Positions 15,321-22,211 of a DNA stretch of 46,112 bases are shown piece by piece. The notes below the pieces were generated by a model. That model was not told where the DNA came from and ran no database searches. It saw only the letters and a program-made list of their open reading frames with translations. The stretch comes from a virus. The translations under genes and the position numbers were made by a program. How positions within the stretch are numbered: the stretch's first letter is position 1; each line of letters begins with the position of its first letter. The stretch covers positions 1-46,112 of IMG/VR virus record IMGVR_UViG_3300025120_000111; one strand, written 5' to 3'.

Positions 15321-15529
15321 AGAAGGCAATTTGCATAGATTGTGGCGCACACTATGACGTACGCAGACAGCTCCTAGGCTATCCTATATGCAAGCCATGT
15401 GGTGAGGAAGTCGCACGTCAAGTTGTCCGTTGTGTCGTACCTCTACCCAAGGGCAACTACACCCTTATCACTCGCAAAGAAGAATTGCGTAACCTCAACC
15501 AGAAGACAAGTTGTTATCAACCTCGATAA
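15317..15529 (+). CDS. Small zinc-ribbon protein
   Basis: 70 residues with two Cys-x2-Cys knuckles, CIDCG (6-10) and CKPCG (26-30), a classic zinc ribbon. GGAGGT lies 8 bases before the ATG. The last codons and stop are supplied by palindrome copy 4 (frame TGT-TAT-CAA-CCT-CGA-TAA), so the present C-terminus may have been set by arrival of that element. Likely binds nucleic acid or protein; target unknown. Confidence 0.75.
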   Translation: MKKAICIDCGAHYDVRRQLLGYPICKPCGEEVARQVVRCVVPLPKGNYTLITRKEELRNLNQKTSCYQPR

Positions 15530-15530
15530 C
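15513..15530. promoter_or_regulatory. Palindromic operator-like site 4
   Basis: GTTATCAA-CC-TCGATAAC, one mismatch from consensus. It covers the final codons and stop of the zinc-ribbon gene and lies 17 bases before the next ATG. Confidence 0.62.
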
Positions 15531-15546
15531 AGAAAGGAACAAACCA

Positions 15547-15609
15547 ATGGAAAAAACCACAGTTAAGATCCTTGTGATCAGACGCCATCGTAGGAGGATA
15601 TATCTATGA
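15547..15609 (+). CDS. Second 20-residue coupled reading frame
   Basis: AAAGGA precedes ATG; the frame encodes a very basic peptide ending RRHRRRIYL, and its TGA overlaps the ATG of the next gene. The AGGAGG site for that next gene is inside it. Its start context (AAAGGAACAAAC) matches that of the 20-residue frame at 15258. Possibly a coupling leader; low certainty. Confidence 0.38.
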   Translation: MEKTTVKILVIRRHRRRIYL

Positions 15610-15833
15610 GACCTATGGACTACAAAAAAATGGAGAAGTCGTTGAAGCGGCTGACCCAGTTTACCACCATGTGGTATGGTCATCGTTGCGACCATGATAG
15701 TTACGATCCAGATAGTTCAATACGCAAAGACGTAAAAGACGCTGAAATCTGTGTTGTGTGTGAAGCATGGGCGGTTATCGATGACATCAGACGAAGCATC
15801 GAAAGTGCAGGGGAGGATGGATACCTACAATGA
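15606..15833 (+). CDS. Small early protein, unrecognised
   Basis: 75 residues with a strong TAGGAGGA site. 'GHRCDHDSYDPDS' and 'AEICVVCEAWAVIDDIRR' give Cys/His pairs that could bind a metal, but no standard zinc finger spacing is clear. The stop overlaps the start of the phosphatase gene, so the two are co-translated. Confidence 0.68.
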   Translation: MRPMDYKKMEKSLKRLTQFTTMWYGHRCDHDSYDPDSSIRKDVKDAEICVVCEAWAVIDDIRRSIESAGEDGYLQ

Positions 15834-16282
15834 CTATGGATAAAGATGTAATCGTCTGCGACTTGGACGGAACACTGTGCGATATATCGCATCGGACACA
15901 TTGGGTACAAGTACCTTCGGGTGTACGTAAGAACTGGGATGCGTTCTTCAGTGAAGTTCCAAACGATACGCCTAATCAAGCGGTTCTTGATTTGCTTTAC
16001 ATGGTGAGCGAATACTCAAGAGTTATATTCTGTTCTGGCAGACCCGAGCGTTGCCGAACCGATACAGAAGCGTGGCTTAAACAACATCTCTTCACAAAGT
16101 ATGAACTTTGGATGCGGGAAGATGGAGACTTCCGCCGTGATGACATTGTTAAACAGGAGATCCTAGACAAATACATAGACAAGGATCGTGTGAAGTTCGT
16201 GTTGGATGACCGCAATCAAGTAGTTGATATGTGGAGACGTAATGGTCTCCATTGTTTTCAAGTAGCAGAAGGAGATTTCTAA
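15830..16282 (+). CDS. Polynucleotide 3'-phosphatase (T4 PseT C-terminal domain-like, HAD fold)
   Basis: 150 residues. HAD motifs: D11-L-D13-G-T (nucleophile and acid), CSGRPE (68-73, motif II), Lys108 in 'RRDDIVKQEI', and DDRNQVVDMWRRNG (126-139, motif IV). The end 'CFQVAEGDF' closely matches T4 Pnk/PseT. Only the phosphatase half is present; the N-terminal 5'-kinase of T4 Pnk is missing. It would remove 3'-phosphates from broken DNA or RNA ends so that they can be extended or ligated. No ligase is seen in the window. Confidence 0.85.
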   Translation: MTMDKDVIVCDLDGTLCDISHRTHWVQVPSGVRKNWDAFFSEVPNDTPNQAVLDLLYMVSEYSRVIFCSGRPERCRTDTEAWLKQHLFTKYELWMREDGDFRRDDIVKQEILDKYIDKDRVKFVLDDRNQVVDMWRRNGLHCFQVAEGDF

Positions 16283-16425
16283 TGACTGACGAAGAAGTAT
16301 TCGAAGAGTTTATGCGTTACGTAACGCCCGAACTTCCCGTAAGGGAGCAACCTGTGCCTGACGCTTGTTTAGAAGCTGATCGCACATTCTTAAATAACTA
16401 CCAAGGTAAAGGAGAACAATTATGA
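16282..16425 (+). CDS. 47-residue acidic small protein
   Basis: ATG overlaps the phosphatase stop (TAATG) with AAGGAG upstream, and its TGA overlaps the ATG of the next gene. Sequence begins MTDEEVFEEFMRYVTPELPV; acidic, helical N-terminus. Both-ends overlap in an otherwise compact operon supports a real gene. Function unknown. Confidence 0.6.
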   Translation: MTDEEVFEEFMRYVTPELPVREQPVPDACLEADRTFLNNYQGKGEQL

Positions 16426-17357
16426 ACATGGTAGATACAACCCTAAATGTTATCGACATCGATAACTACCAATCACTAGCAACCTCAACTTGTCTAGTAG
16501 AGTTGAATATCAGTCAACCACCGATCACGCGAGAGGACAAAGAAGCTACGCAGAAAATTGCAGAACTGTACAAGCTTGCCTTACACGATGTTAACGGTAG
16601 GGAGATCAAGCCAGCGGCTGTACACAAGAAGCTATACGAAGGTTGGAAAGAGTATGCAAAGCTGAAAAGCTTTATTGGCTTTGTTCGGCGTGAGCAAGAT
16701 AGACTTACAGTAGCTTGGTCTAACTCTGGTCTGCGTATGACAACGACACTGGGCTATCCAGACTATATCAAAACCATGACAGGTTACCAGAATGATATGT
16801 TCGACCAGCTTGATAACGATATGAGACAGACATATCCAGATGCAATGCAGGAAATGGAGCGTATCTTCGGCGACATGCACGACCCCTCTTTGTATTATGA
16901 CTGGGATACCTTTCGGGCTAAGTATCGTTTTTCTATCCGCACATGGGGTACGCCAGACGTCAACGACATACGTGTCTCTCTACCTCAACAGGCTTTGGAA
17001 CATATGAAGGCTGATATGCAGAGTGCGATACAAGAAAGCGCGTTGAAAGCAAATCAGGAAATGTGGACGCGTACGCACAAAATACTGGAGCGTCTGTCCA
17101 AAGGTCTGGGCTACAAGGAGGACGGTAAGCTACAGACGTTCAAGGGCACGTTTGTACCTGCGGCTCAAGAACTAGTAACACAGCTACGCACGTTGAACAT
17201 CACCAATGATGCCAAGATGGTCGAAGCCGCAAACAAGTTGGAGTACGCCTTTAAGGGTAGAACCAATGAGTCGTTACGCGAAGAAGGCTATGAGCGTGAT
17301 GAAACTAAAAGCGTGGTCGATGATGTCCTCGCTTCAATCCCCAACCTCGACATTTAG
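16422..17357 (+). CDS. DUF3150-like protein, partner of MoxR/VWA module
   Basis: 311 residues, mainly helical. After a variable start carrying the palindrome-encoded VIDIDN (residues 10-15), 'CLVELNISQPPITREDKEA' resembles the opening of DUF3150 proteins, and the central 'YPDAMQEMERIFGDMHDPSLYYDWDTFRAKYRFSI' and the helical end fit. DUF3150 proteins are typically found next to a MoxR ATPase and a VWA/metallopeptidase protein, as here. Assignment is by pattern and context. Confidence 0.6.
   Translation: MNMVDTTLNVIDIDNYQSLATSTCLVELNISQPPITREDKEATQKIAELYKLALHDVNGREIKPAAVHKKLYEGWKEYAKLKSFIGFVRREQDRLTVAWSNSGLRMTTTLGYPDYIKTMTGYQNDMFDQLDNDMRQTYPDAMQEMERIFGDMHDPSLYYDWDTFRAKYRFSIRTWGTPDVNDIRVSLPQQALEHMKADMQSAIQESALKANQEMWTRTHKILERLSKGLGYKEDGKLQTFKGTFVPAAQELVTQLRTLNITNDAKMVEAANKLEYAFKGRTNESLREEGYERDETKSVVDDVLASIPNLDI
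16449..16466. promoter_or_regulatory. Palindromic operator-like site 5 (perfect)
   Basis: GTTATCGA-CA-TCGATAAC, perfect, 27 bases into the DUF3150-like gene and read in phase 0 as Val-Ile-Asp-Ile-Asp-Asn. Same central bases as the copy at 26918. Confidence 0.7.
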
Positions 17358-17362
17358 TCGGG

Positions 17363-17380
17363 GTTATCGAACTCGATAAC
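17363..17380. promoter_or_regulatory. Palindromic operator-like site 6 (perfect)
   Basis: GTTATCGA-AC-TCGATAAC, perfect, in the 50-base gap between the DUF3150-like and MoxR genes, 27 bases before the MoxR ATG. Confidence 0.72.
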
Positions 17381-17407
17381 AAACCATAAAACACAGGAGA
17401 CCATCTA

Positions 17408-18532
17408 ATGGTAAATTTCAATAACATTGCATCCTCTATGTATGCACAAGACCTCGACAACTGCATGAACTCTATATCGTTGTTGGGTGACAAGATCACC
17501 TTCGTACTGCAAGGTGATATGGGTAACGGCAAATCAGCCACACTTAAAACGCTCGGAGAGAAGCACCAGAAGCATCGCATATTCTATTGCGACTGTACCA
17601 CCAAAGACGTGGGCGATCTCATGCTACCGATGTTTTCAGAACTAGATCAGAATGGTCAGTTCGTCAGGTTCGTGACTAACGAAGAACTTGGTATCCACAT
17701 TGACGGCCCAGTAATCATCATGGTCGATGAGTTTGGTAAGGCAAACAAGTCTGTGCAGAACGCATTACTCTGCCTGATGTACGAGCGTAAGATGGGTAAC
17801 CGTCATCTACACGAAGACAGTATTGTGTATGCAACGACTAACCTCGGAGCAGAAGGTGTTGGTGATCTACTACCACCTCATACACGGAACCGTTTCTGTG
17901 TGGTTACAGTCAAGAAGTGGACTAACGAGCAGTGGATGGAATGGGCTATCAACAATCAGATTGAGCCACAGGTCATCTTGTTTGCGAAAGAAAACCCAGA
18001 GATCTTTCACTCGTTCACTGAAGTAGAGAACCCCGAAGACAACCAGTACATCTACCACCCAAAGGTAAATCGACCCGCATTCGTTACACCGCGATCACTC
18101 GAAACCGCGTCACATATCTGCAAGATGCGTGATCAACTTGGTACAGATACTACAACGGCATTGCTTATAGGTTGTATCGGTGAACATGCGGCTAGACAAC
18201 TCAATGCTCAGTTTACTCTGTCTGATGATCTTGTTCCGTTGGATGAGATCAAGAACAATCCAAAGTCTGCCAAGATACCATCAACGGCGGCGGCTCAATG
18301 TCTGATGATGTATCGCACATTGTCTAACATTGACCGTTCGTGGATTGATGCGTGGATGGACTACATGGATAGGATACCTGCGAATATGCAAGGTATGTTT
18401 GTGAACGGTGTGTACTCAGACAAGTTTGACAAGAAGCGTCAACAGGGTGTGATGAACAACAAGAAGTTCACTGACTTCACAATGGCAAACGGTCACCTCA
18501 ATGCGGCTGATAAGAAATCGGCAGGTGTATGA
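17408..18532 (+). CDS. MoxR-type AAA+ ATPase
   Basis: 374 residues. Walker A GDMGNGKS (36-43), Walker B VIIMVDE (102-108), sensor 1 YATTN (141-145) and an arginine-finger region HTRNRF (158-163), in MoxR/RavA-like order. MoxR ATPases work with VWA proteins as chaperones or metal-insertion machines. The VWA partner is encoded 260 bases downstream, the DUF3150-like partner just upstream. AGGAG precedes the start. Confidence 0.85.
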   Translation: MVNFNNIASSMYAQDLDNCMNSISLLGDKITFVLQGDMGNGKSATLKTLGEKHQKHRIFYCDCTTKDVGDLMLPMFSELDQNGQFVRFVTNEELGIHIDGPVIIMVDEFGKANKSVQNALLCLMYERKMGNRHLHEDSIVYATTNLGAEGVGDLLPPHTRNRFCVVTVKKWTNEQWMEWAINNQIEPQVILFAKENPEIFHSFTEVENPEDNQYIYHPKVNRPAFVTPRSLETASHICKMRDQLGTDTTTALLIGCIGEHAARQLNAQFTLSDDLVPLDEIKNNPKSAKIPSTAAAQCLMMYRTLSNIDRSWIDAWMDYMDRIPANMQGMFVNGVYSDKFDKKRQQGVMNNKKFTDFTMANGHLNAADKKSAGV

Positions 18533-18618
18533 TGACAGGTGAAGATAAGCTAATCGGATTGCTTGCAGTCTTAATGATAATGGGGTGGATACTCGGTGTC
18601 CACTTCCAAATATTCTAA
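18529..18618 (+). CDS. 29-residue single-span membrane peptide
   Basis: ATGATG overlaps the MoxR stop; the frame encodes MMTGEDKLIGLLAVLMIMGW followed by a short tail ending HFQIF. Residues 8-24 are a single hydrophobic span. It sits between the ATPase and VWA genes of one operon. Small size keeps confidence modest. Confidence 0.5.
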   Translation: MMTGEDKLIGLLAVLMIMGWILGVHFQIF

Positions 18619-18654
18619 CGGATTAAAATCCGTATTTAAATCCAAGGAGATACT

Positions 18655-18780
18655 ATGAACCAGAAGTTTGAAGAGGCTTTCAAAGTTATGAAAGACCTAT
18701 ACATGTTCATGCACGAAGACAAAGAAGCTTTGTATTTTAAACACACAATAACTCGTGAATATATACGAGTACAAAAGTAA
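18655..18780 (+). CDS. 41-residue small protein
   Basis: AAGGAG 8 bases before ATG; begins MNQKFEEAFKVMKDLYMFMH, a single charged amphipathic helix, with a basic end. A small 6-bp hairpin (ACGGAT/ATCCGT) lies just upstream. Unrecognised; supported by a good ribosome binding site and tight fit between neighbours. Confidence 0.55.
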   Translation: MNQKFEEAFKVMKDLYMFMHEDKEALYFKHTITREYIRVQK

Positions 18781-18792
18781 GGAGAATAATTT

Positions 18793-20076
18793 ATGTCGTA
18801 TTCAGTACTAAATGGACAAGGACTACTGTTCGAACAACGGATGGATAAGAACGTGAGGGTTATACTAAAAGCCGCGCCCGAACTATCGCCTATACTCGCG
18901 GTGGGTGATCGTAAGATTGATGATGCTGATCCTTCTATGACTGCTTGCACTGATGGTCGCAACGAATGGTATGGTCGTGCTTACTGTGAACCCAAAGGCG
19001 ATGCACAAGTACGGTTCATCATCATACATGAGAACTATCACAAGCAAACGAAAGATATGTTTACGTGGGCGCACCTATGGAAGATAGACAGCGAACTGGC
19101 AAACACGGCTATGGACTACCGCCACAACTTTGACATCTGGCACTTGTACAGTAACAAGTCTGTGTATGGTGATCTAATCGACTGGGTCGATGGCGCACTG
19201 TATGATCCTAGGTATGATATTACGTGGGATACCGCTAAGATATTCTGGGAGTTGTACAAGGACAAACAGGACGGTAAGCCACCACGCTCACCTATTAATC
19301 CTAAGACAGGACTACCATCTGTTATCGACCCCGATAACAAAGGCAATGGTCAGGGTACACCACAAGGGTTTCGAGACAAGCATGACTTTGAGAAAGCCAA
19401 AGAGATGTCTGCCGAGGAAGCCAAAGCCAATGCCAAGGAGATAGATGAAGCCATACGTCAGGGGGCTATCGTTGCAGGTAAAGTAGGAACAGGTGATGCA
19501 AGACACCTCAATGAACTACTCAAGCCAAAGATAAACTTTCGTGAAGAGATACGTGAGTTTGTTACGGTCAACTGTTCGGGTAAAGACTACGGTACTTACA
19601 ACAGGCTTAATCGTAGATACTTGCAGTACGGTGTCGTTATGCCATCTACTGTCAGCGAAACGATTGAGAGCCTTATGTGTGCCAACGACATGTCTGGTTC
19701 TGTCGGTGAGGCAGAGCAGAAAGTTGTGATCGGGGCAACAGCCAAGGCCGCAATGGACGTTACACCGGAGGAACTGCACGTTGTCTATTGGGATACAAAG
19801 GTGTCTGGACATGAACGCTATGAGAGGGACGAACTGGACACAGTAGAGGATACTACAAAACCTAAAGGCGGTGGCGGTACTGATCCTCGTTGTCTATCAC
19901 CCTTTCTACGTGAACATCACATCAAGCCAAACGCGTCTATCGTTATTACCGATGGTCATGTTAGTGACAGGTGGGGTGAGTGGGATCATCCAGTGTTGTG
20001 GGTCATCGTGGACAACGCGGGTTGTGTACCTCCCGTAGGTAAACACATCCACGTAAAGAGTTCAGAGTTACGATAG
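18793..20076 (+). CDS. Metallopeptidase-VWA protein (DUF2201-like), MoxR partner
   Basis: 427 residues in two domains. N-terminal: zincin-like motif H79-E-N-Y-H83 in 'FIIIHENYHKQ' followed by 'ELANTAMDYRHN', as in the putative metallopeptidase domain of DUF2201 proteins. C-terminal VWA: MIDAS residues D299-x-S301-x-S303 (NDMSGS), Thr363 in a Gly-rich loop, and Asp387 in 'IVITDGH'. A hydrophilic linker about 165-225 holds palindrome copy 7 (VIDPDN, 177-182). VWA plus MoxR pairs remodel or activate target proteins; a phage target is not known. Confidence 0.82.
   Translation: MSYSVLNGQGLLFEQRMDKNVRVILKAAPELSPILAVGDRKIDDADPSMTACTDGRNEWYGRAYCEPKGDAQVRFIIIHENYHKQTKDMFTWAHLWKIDSELANTAMDYRHNFDIWHLYSNKSVYGDLIDWVDGALYDPRYDITWDTAKIFWELYKDKQDGKPPRSPINPKTGLPSVIDPDNKGNGQGTPQGFRDKHDFEKAKEMSAEEAKANAKEIDEAIRQGAIVAGKVGTGDARHLNELLKPKINFREEIREFVTVNCSGKDYGTYNRLNRRYLQYGVVMPSTVSETIESLMCANDMSGSVGEAEQKVVIGATAKAAMDVTPEELHVVYWDTKVSGHERYERDELDTVEDTTKPKGGGGTDPRCLSPFLREHHIKPNASIVITDGHVSDRWGEWDHPVLWVIVDNAGCVPPVGKHIHVKSSELR
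19321..19338. promoter_or_regulatory. Palindromic operator-like site 7
   Basis: GTTATCGA-CC-CCGATAAC, one mismatch, in the middle of the VWA gene and in phase 0 (VIDPDN). Far from any gene start, which argues against a simple promoter operator at this copy. Confidence 0.6.
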
Positions 20077-20282
20077 TGGAGTTCTGGACTTTACTAACTA
20101 TAGGTTACTCAGTGATGGAACACCAAATGCAGTTTAGTATTTGGTTTCCTAGCGAGGACGCCTGTTGGAGCGTACTGTTAGATAGCGGTGCGCTCTACGA
20201 TCAGATTAATGCAACTGAAGGTCATTGTGATGTAAGCGAGGTCGCATCACATATCGTACGGCCTAAACTCAGACCTTGGTAA
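20076..20282 (+). CDS. Small conserved phage protein
   Basis: 68 residues from a GTG start that overlaps the VWA stop (TAGTG). 'EFWTLLTIGYSVMEHQMQFSIWFPSEDACW' followed by 'ASHIVRPKLRPW' matches a small protein I recall from marine phages, always of unknown role. One hydrophobic stretch at the N-terminus is too short and polar for a sure membrane span. Confidence 0.68.
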   Translation: MEFWTLLTIGYSVMEHQMQFSIWFPSEDACWSVLLDSGALYDQINATEGHCDVSEVASHIVRPKLRPW

Positions 20283-20293
20283 GGAACAAACAA

Positions 20294-20548
20294 ATGCCAA
20301 GATATGTAGTAACAGCCACTATGGACGTGGGTTACCTAGCTGTTATCGAAGCCGATAACGAAGAGGAAGCCTACAAGATTGCTGATAAACCAACCAAAGA
20401 ACAGGCAGAGACGTTTCACTGGATGCAAACAGATAATGGTCACGACTGGACTTTGGAAAGTACTTGGGAAGTATGTGACGTATATCACAACAGCTTACTA
20501 AAGAAATATCATTATGCACCTGATGCATTAAGACTTGTAAAGGAATGA
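20294..20548 (+). CDS. Small early protein, unrecognised
   Basis: 84 residues from ATG at 20294 (MPRYVVTATMDVGY), chosen because AAGGAACAAAC, the same start context as genes 15258 and 15547, precedes it. 'ADNEEEAYKIADKPTKEQ' follows a beta-hairpin-like start, a shape common in small phage stress-type proteins. Palindrome copy 8 is in phase 0 at residues 17-22 (VIEADN). Confidence 0.7.
   Translation: MPRYVVTATMDVGYLAVIEADNEEEAYKIADKPTKEQAETFHWMQTDNGHDWTLESTWEVCDVYHNSLLKKYHYAPDALRLVKE
20342..20359. promoter_or_regulatory. Palindromic operator-like site 8
   Basis: GTTATCGA-AG-CCGATAAC, one mismatch, 48 bases into the gene starting at 20294, read as Val-Ile-Glu-Ala-Asp-Asn. Confidence 0.62.
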
Positions 20549-20551
20549 ACA

Positions 20552-21463
20552 ATGACAATACTTAAAGAATTATACAAACCTGTCTGTGACTTGGACTTGA
20601 GTTACGAGAAGCATCATGATGGTGAACTAAACCAGAGTATCGAGACCTCTAACTTCCGTAAGGCCGTTGAGAAATCACTAGACTGTAAGACATGTTGGCG
20701 TGACAGTGGTAGTGCGTGGGTATATCGTGAGGATGATAGCTACACACTAGGCTACATTGGTCACAGTGATAGGTCATACTCTGGCGAAGGACTTGACTAT
20801 AAATACAATATTGTATCCAAGAATATAGTAAACAACAAGTATTCCACTGGAACCGCTAACCACCATATGTCTTCTGCATTGCACATGGACAAGGCTGTAA
20901 AGAATGCTCAAAGATATCTGCGCCCGTGGTCACCTGTCGAGCATATTGACATAAGTTTCAGCGGGTTCAGACGAAACTGGAGCGATGTGCAGTATCAAGC
21001 CGATAACGCATACAGCGGTAAACTAAATGAGATGACTAGAGATATCTCGGCTAGGGGTGATACGTTCAAGGAGTTGGGTCATCTACTAAAGAGTGGGTAC
21101 ATGTTTCTGTATCCTTCTGTACGTGTCATGATCGAGGAGATACATGAAGCACTGGCAGAGATGAACGAGACTAAGAAGCGTCCAAAGATACACAAGTTTA
21201 TTTACATCCGTGAATACTTTGGTGAAGAACAGGCGGCTAAGTTTCACGTCAATGCTGATGACTATTGGTTTAATCTACAACAGTATCAGGCAGATCATAA
21301 ACATGTACAGTGGATCAAGTCTGACGATCTGACCGAAGATGAGAAGCGTAAGATATCGTCATTGGCGTTCGGTGATAACGGCTTCTACGTTGATGGCGTT
21401 GGCTTCAAGGCCGCAAGTAACTGTTACTATGTTGTACCAGAAGAAGGGAGGTGTGTAGTATGA
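20552..21463 (+). CDS. Unrecognised early protein with shared C-terminal module
   Basis: 303 residues, AAAGGA before ATG. No catalytic motif recognised. The last ~55 residues (WIKSDDLTEDEKRKISSLAF, then DNGFYVDGVGFK) share the plan 'DL ... K-S-x-L-x-F ... IDGVG' with the small protein at 21811-22053, so this protein may be a fusion with that module. The middle has two Trp/Tyr-rich segments. It is followed by a coupled gene (ATGA). Confidence 0.72.
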   Translation: MTILKELYKPVCDLDLSYEKHHDGELNQSIETSNFRKAVEKSLDCKTCWRDSGSAWVYREDDSYTLGYIGHSDRSYSGEGLDYKYNIVSKNIVNNKYSTGTANHHMSSALHMDKAVKNAQRYLRPWSPVEHIDISFSGFRRNWSDVQYQADNAYSGKLNEMTRDISARGDTFKELGHLLKSGYMFLYPSVRVMIEEIHEALAEMNETKKRPKIHKFIYIREYFGEEQAAKFHVNADDYWFNLQQYQADHKHVQWIKSDDLTEDEKRKISSLAFGDNGFYVDGVGFKAASNCYYVVPEEGRCVV

Positions 21464-21666
21464 AGATCGAGAAAAACATACCGTTCCCAAAGGGTAGAGG
21501 AAAATGGGTAGAAGTAGTGCATAAGATGGAGGTTGGAGATAGTGTTCTTGTTAAAACCACCTCCGAAGCCCTCTCTCTAGGGTTAGCCATGAAACGAGTA
21601 AACAAAGGTAAAGTGGTCACTGCAAAACAAGCTTGTGGCAACATAAGAGTTTGGAGAAAAACATAA
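21460..21666 (+). CDS. Small 'VGDSV...RVWR' family protein, paralog 1
   Basis: 68 residues from ATG at 21460 (GGGAGG upstream, ATGA overlap with the previous gene). Pattern: basic start, 'KMEVGDSVLV', an Ala/Leu helix, then a C-terminal 'IRVWRK'. Two more genes here share it (22891-23256 and 32534-32761). This is a widespread small phage family of unknown function (possibly DUF7303, from memory). A hairpin ends the unit. Confidence 0.72.
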   Translation: MKIEKNIPFPKGRGKWVEVVHKMEVGDSVLVKTTSEALSLGLAMKRVNKGKVVTAKQACGNIRVWRKT

Positions 21667-21676
21667 GTAAAAGAAT

Positions 21677-21712
21677 GAGAGGTGCAGTAGACCCATACCA
21701 ACTGCACCTCTC
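21677..21712 (+). terminator. Long hairpin after gene 21460-21666
   Basis: Perfect 12-bp stem GAGAGGTGCAGT / ACTGCACCTCTC with a 12-base loop, 10 bases after the stop. The following TCTTGTGT is a weak T tract, so it may be a leaky terminator or an mRNA-stabilising end. Confidence 0.6.
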
Positions 21713-21770
21713 TCTTGTGTAGTACAAGCCCTTAATCTGCAAAAAAAATCGGGATCACTACGATTTATTT

Positions 21771-21801
21771 ATAGGTTGTAATTAAGTATCAGTCAACCTA
21801 T
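21771..21801. repeat. 8-bp inverted repeat in intergenic DNA
   Basis: ATAGGTTG (21771-21778) and CAACCTAT (21794-21801), 15-base loop, in the noncoding stretch 21713-21810 ahead of the next gene. No T tract. Possible regulator site. Confidence 0.4.
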
Positions 21802-21810
21802 ATTTTACGT

Positions 21811-22053
21811 ATGGATAATTTATATTACGTATCAATACGTACAGACACGTCTAATATAAAAATTACAAGTATTGATAAGTTTTCTCTTGAAAAAGATATT
21901 TCAGGGGTATATATGTCGGAAACTGATTTGCCCGATTGGGTAAGGAGAAAACTGTCGGCACTCTCATTCTGTGATTGGGGTAAAAGATCGATAGGCTCCA
22001 TAGACGGTGTTGGGAAGCGCATTAATGAACACAACTTTTGGATATACAAGTAA
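21811..22053 (+). CDS. Small early protein, paralogous to the end of 20552-21463
   Basis: 80 residues from ATG 21811, or 46 from ATG 21913, which has AGGGG 5 bases upstream. The C-terminal part 'MSETDLPDWVRRKLSALSF' and 'IDGVGKRINEHNFWIY' matches a common short marine phage module and resembles the last residues of gene 20552. If the internal start is used, the first 100 bases are regulatory and carry AGACACGT and a weak TTGATA/GATATT pair at 21872-21900. Function unknown. Confidence 0.65.
   Translation: MDNLYYVSIRTDTSNIKITSIDKFSLEKDISGVYMSETDLPDWVRRKLSALSFCDWGKRSIGSIDGVGKRINEHNFWIYK
21841..21853 (+). repeat. 13-bp repeat ACAGACACGTCTA, copy 3
   Basis: Identical to 13601-13613 (inside terS) and 13891-13903 (upstream of the first early promoter). 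Here it follows CGTATCAATACG, and the pair resembles 15154-15178, CGTATTGATACG followed by AGACATGT. Confidence 0.55.
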
Positions 22054-22062
22054 ACACGTTCT

Positions 22063-22080
22063 GTTATCGTGGTCGATAGC
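22063..22080. promoter_or_regulatory. Palindromic operator-like site 9 (degenerate)
   Basis: GTTATCGT-GG-TCGATAGC, two mismatches, just after the stop of gene 21811. It is directly followed by the 15-base TGCTATACCAGTTAT shared with the 28-bp repeats. Part of the 158-base gap 22054-22211, which also has a small palindrome CACTGACAGTG (22158-22168). Confidence 0.5.
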
Positions 22081-22211
22081 AAGTGCTATACCAGTTATTT
22101 TGAATAGCCCCAGTCAGCGGTGGGCGGGTTTTTTGCAAAGGTTGTTTTTCCCGAAAACACTGACAGTGCGGAGAGTCGAATTGGTTTGTTCATTATCGAG
22201 GAGACCGCACA

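Noticed and set aside
22101-22135. Possible terminator (GCCC ... GGGC followed by six T)
   Set aside because: Stem is only about 4 bp with a large loop; too weak to report as a terminator.
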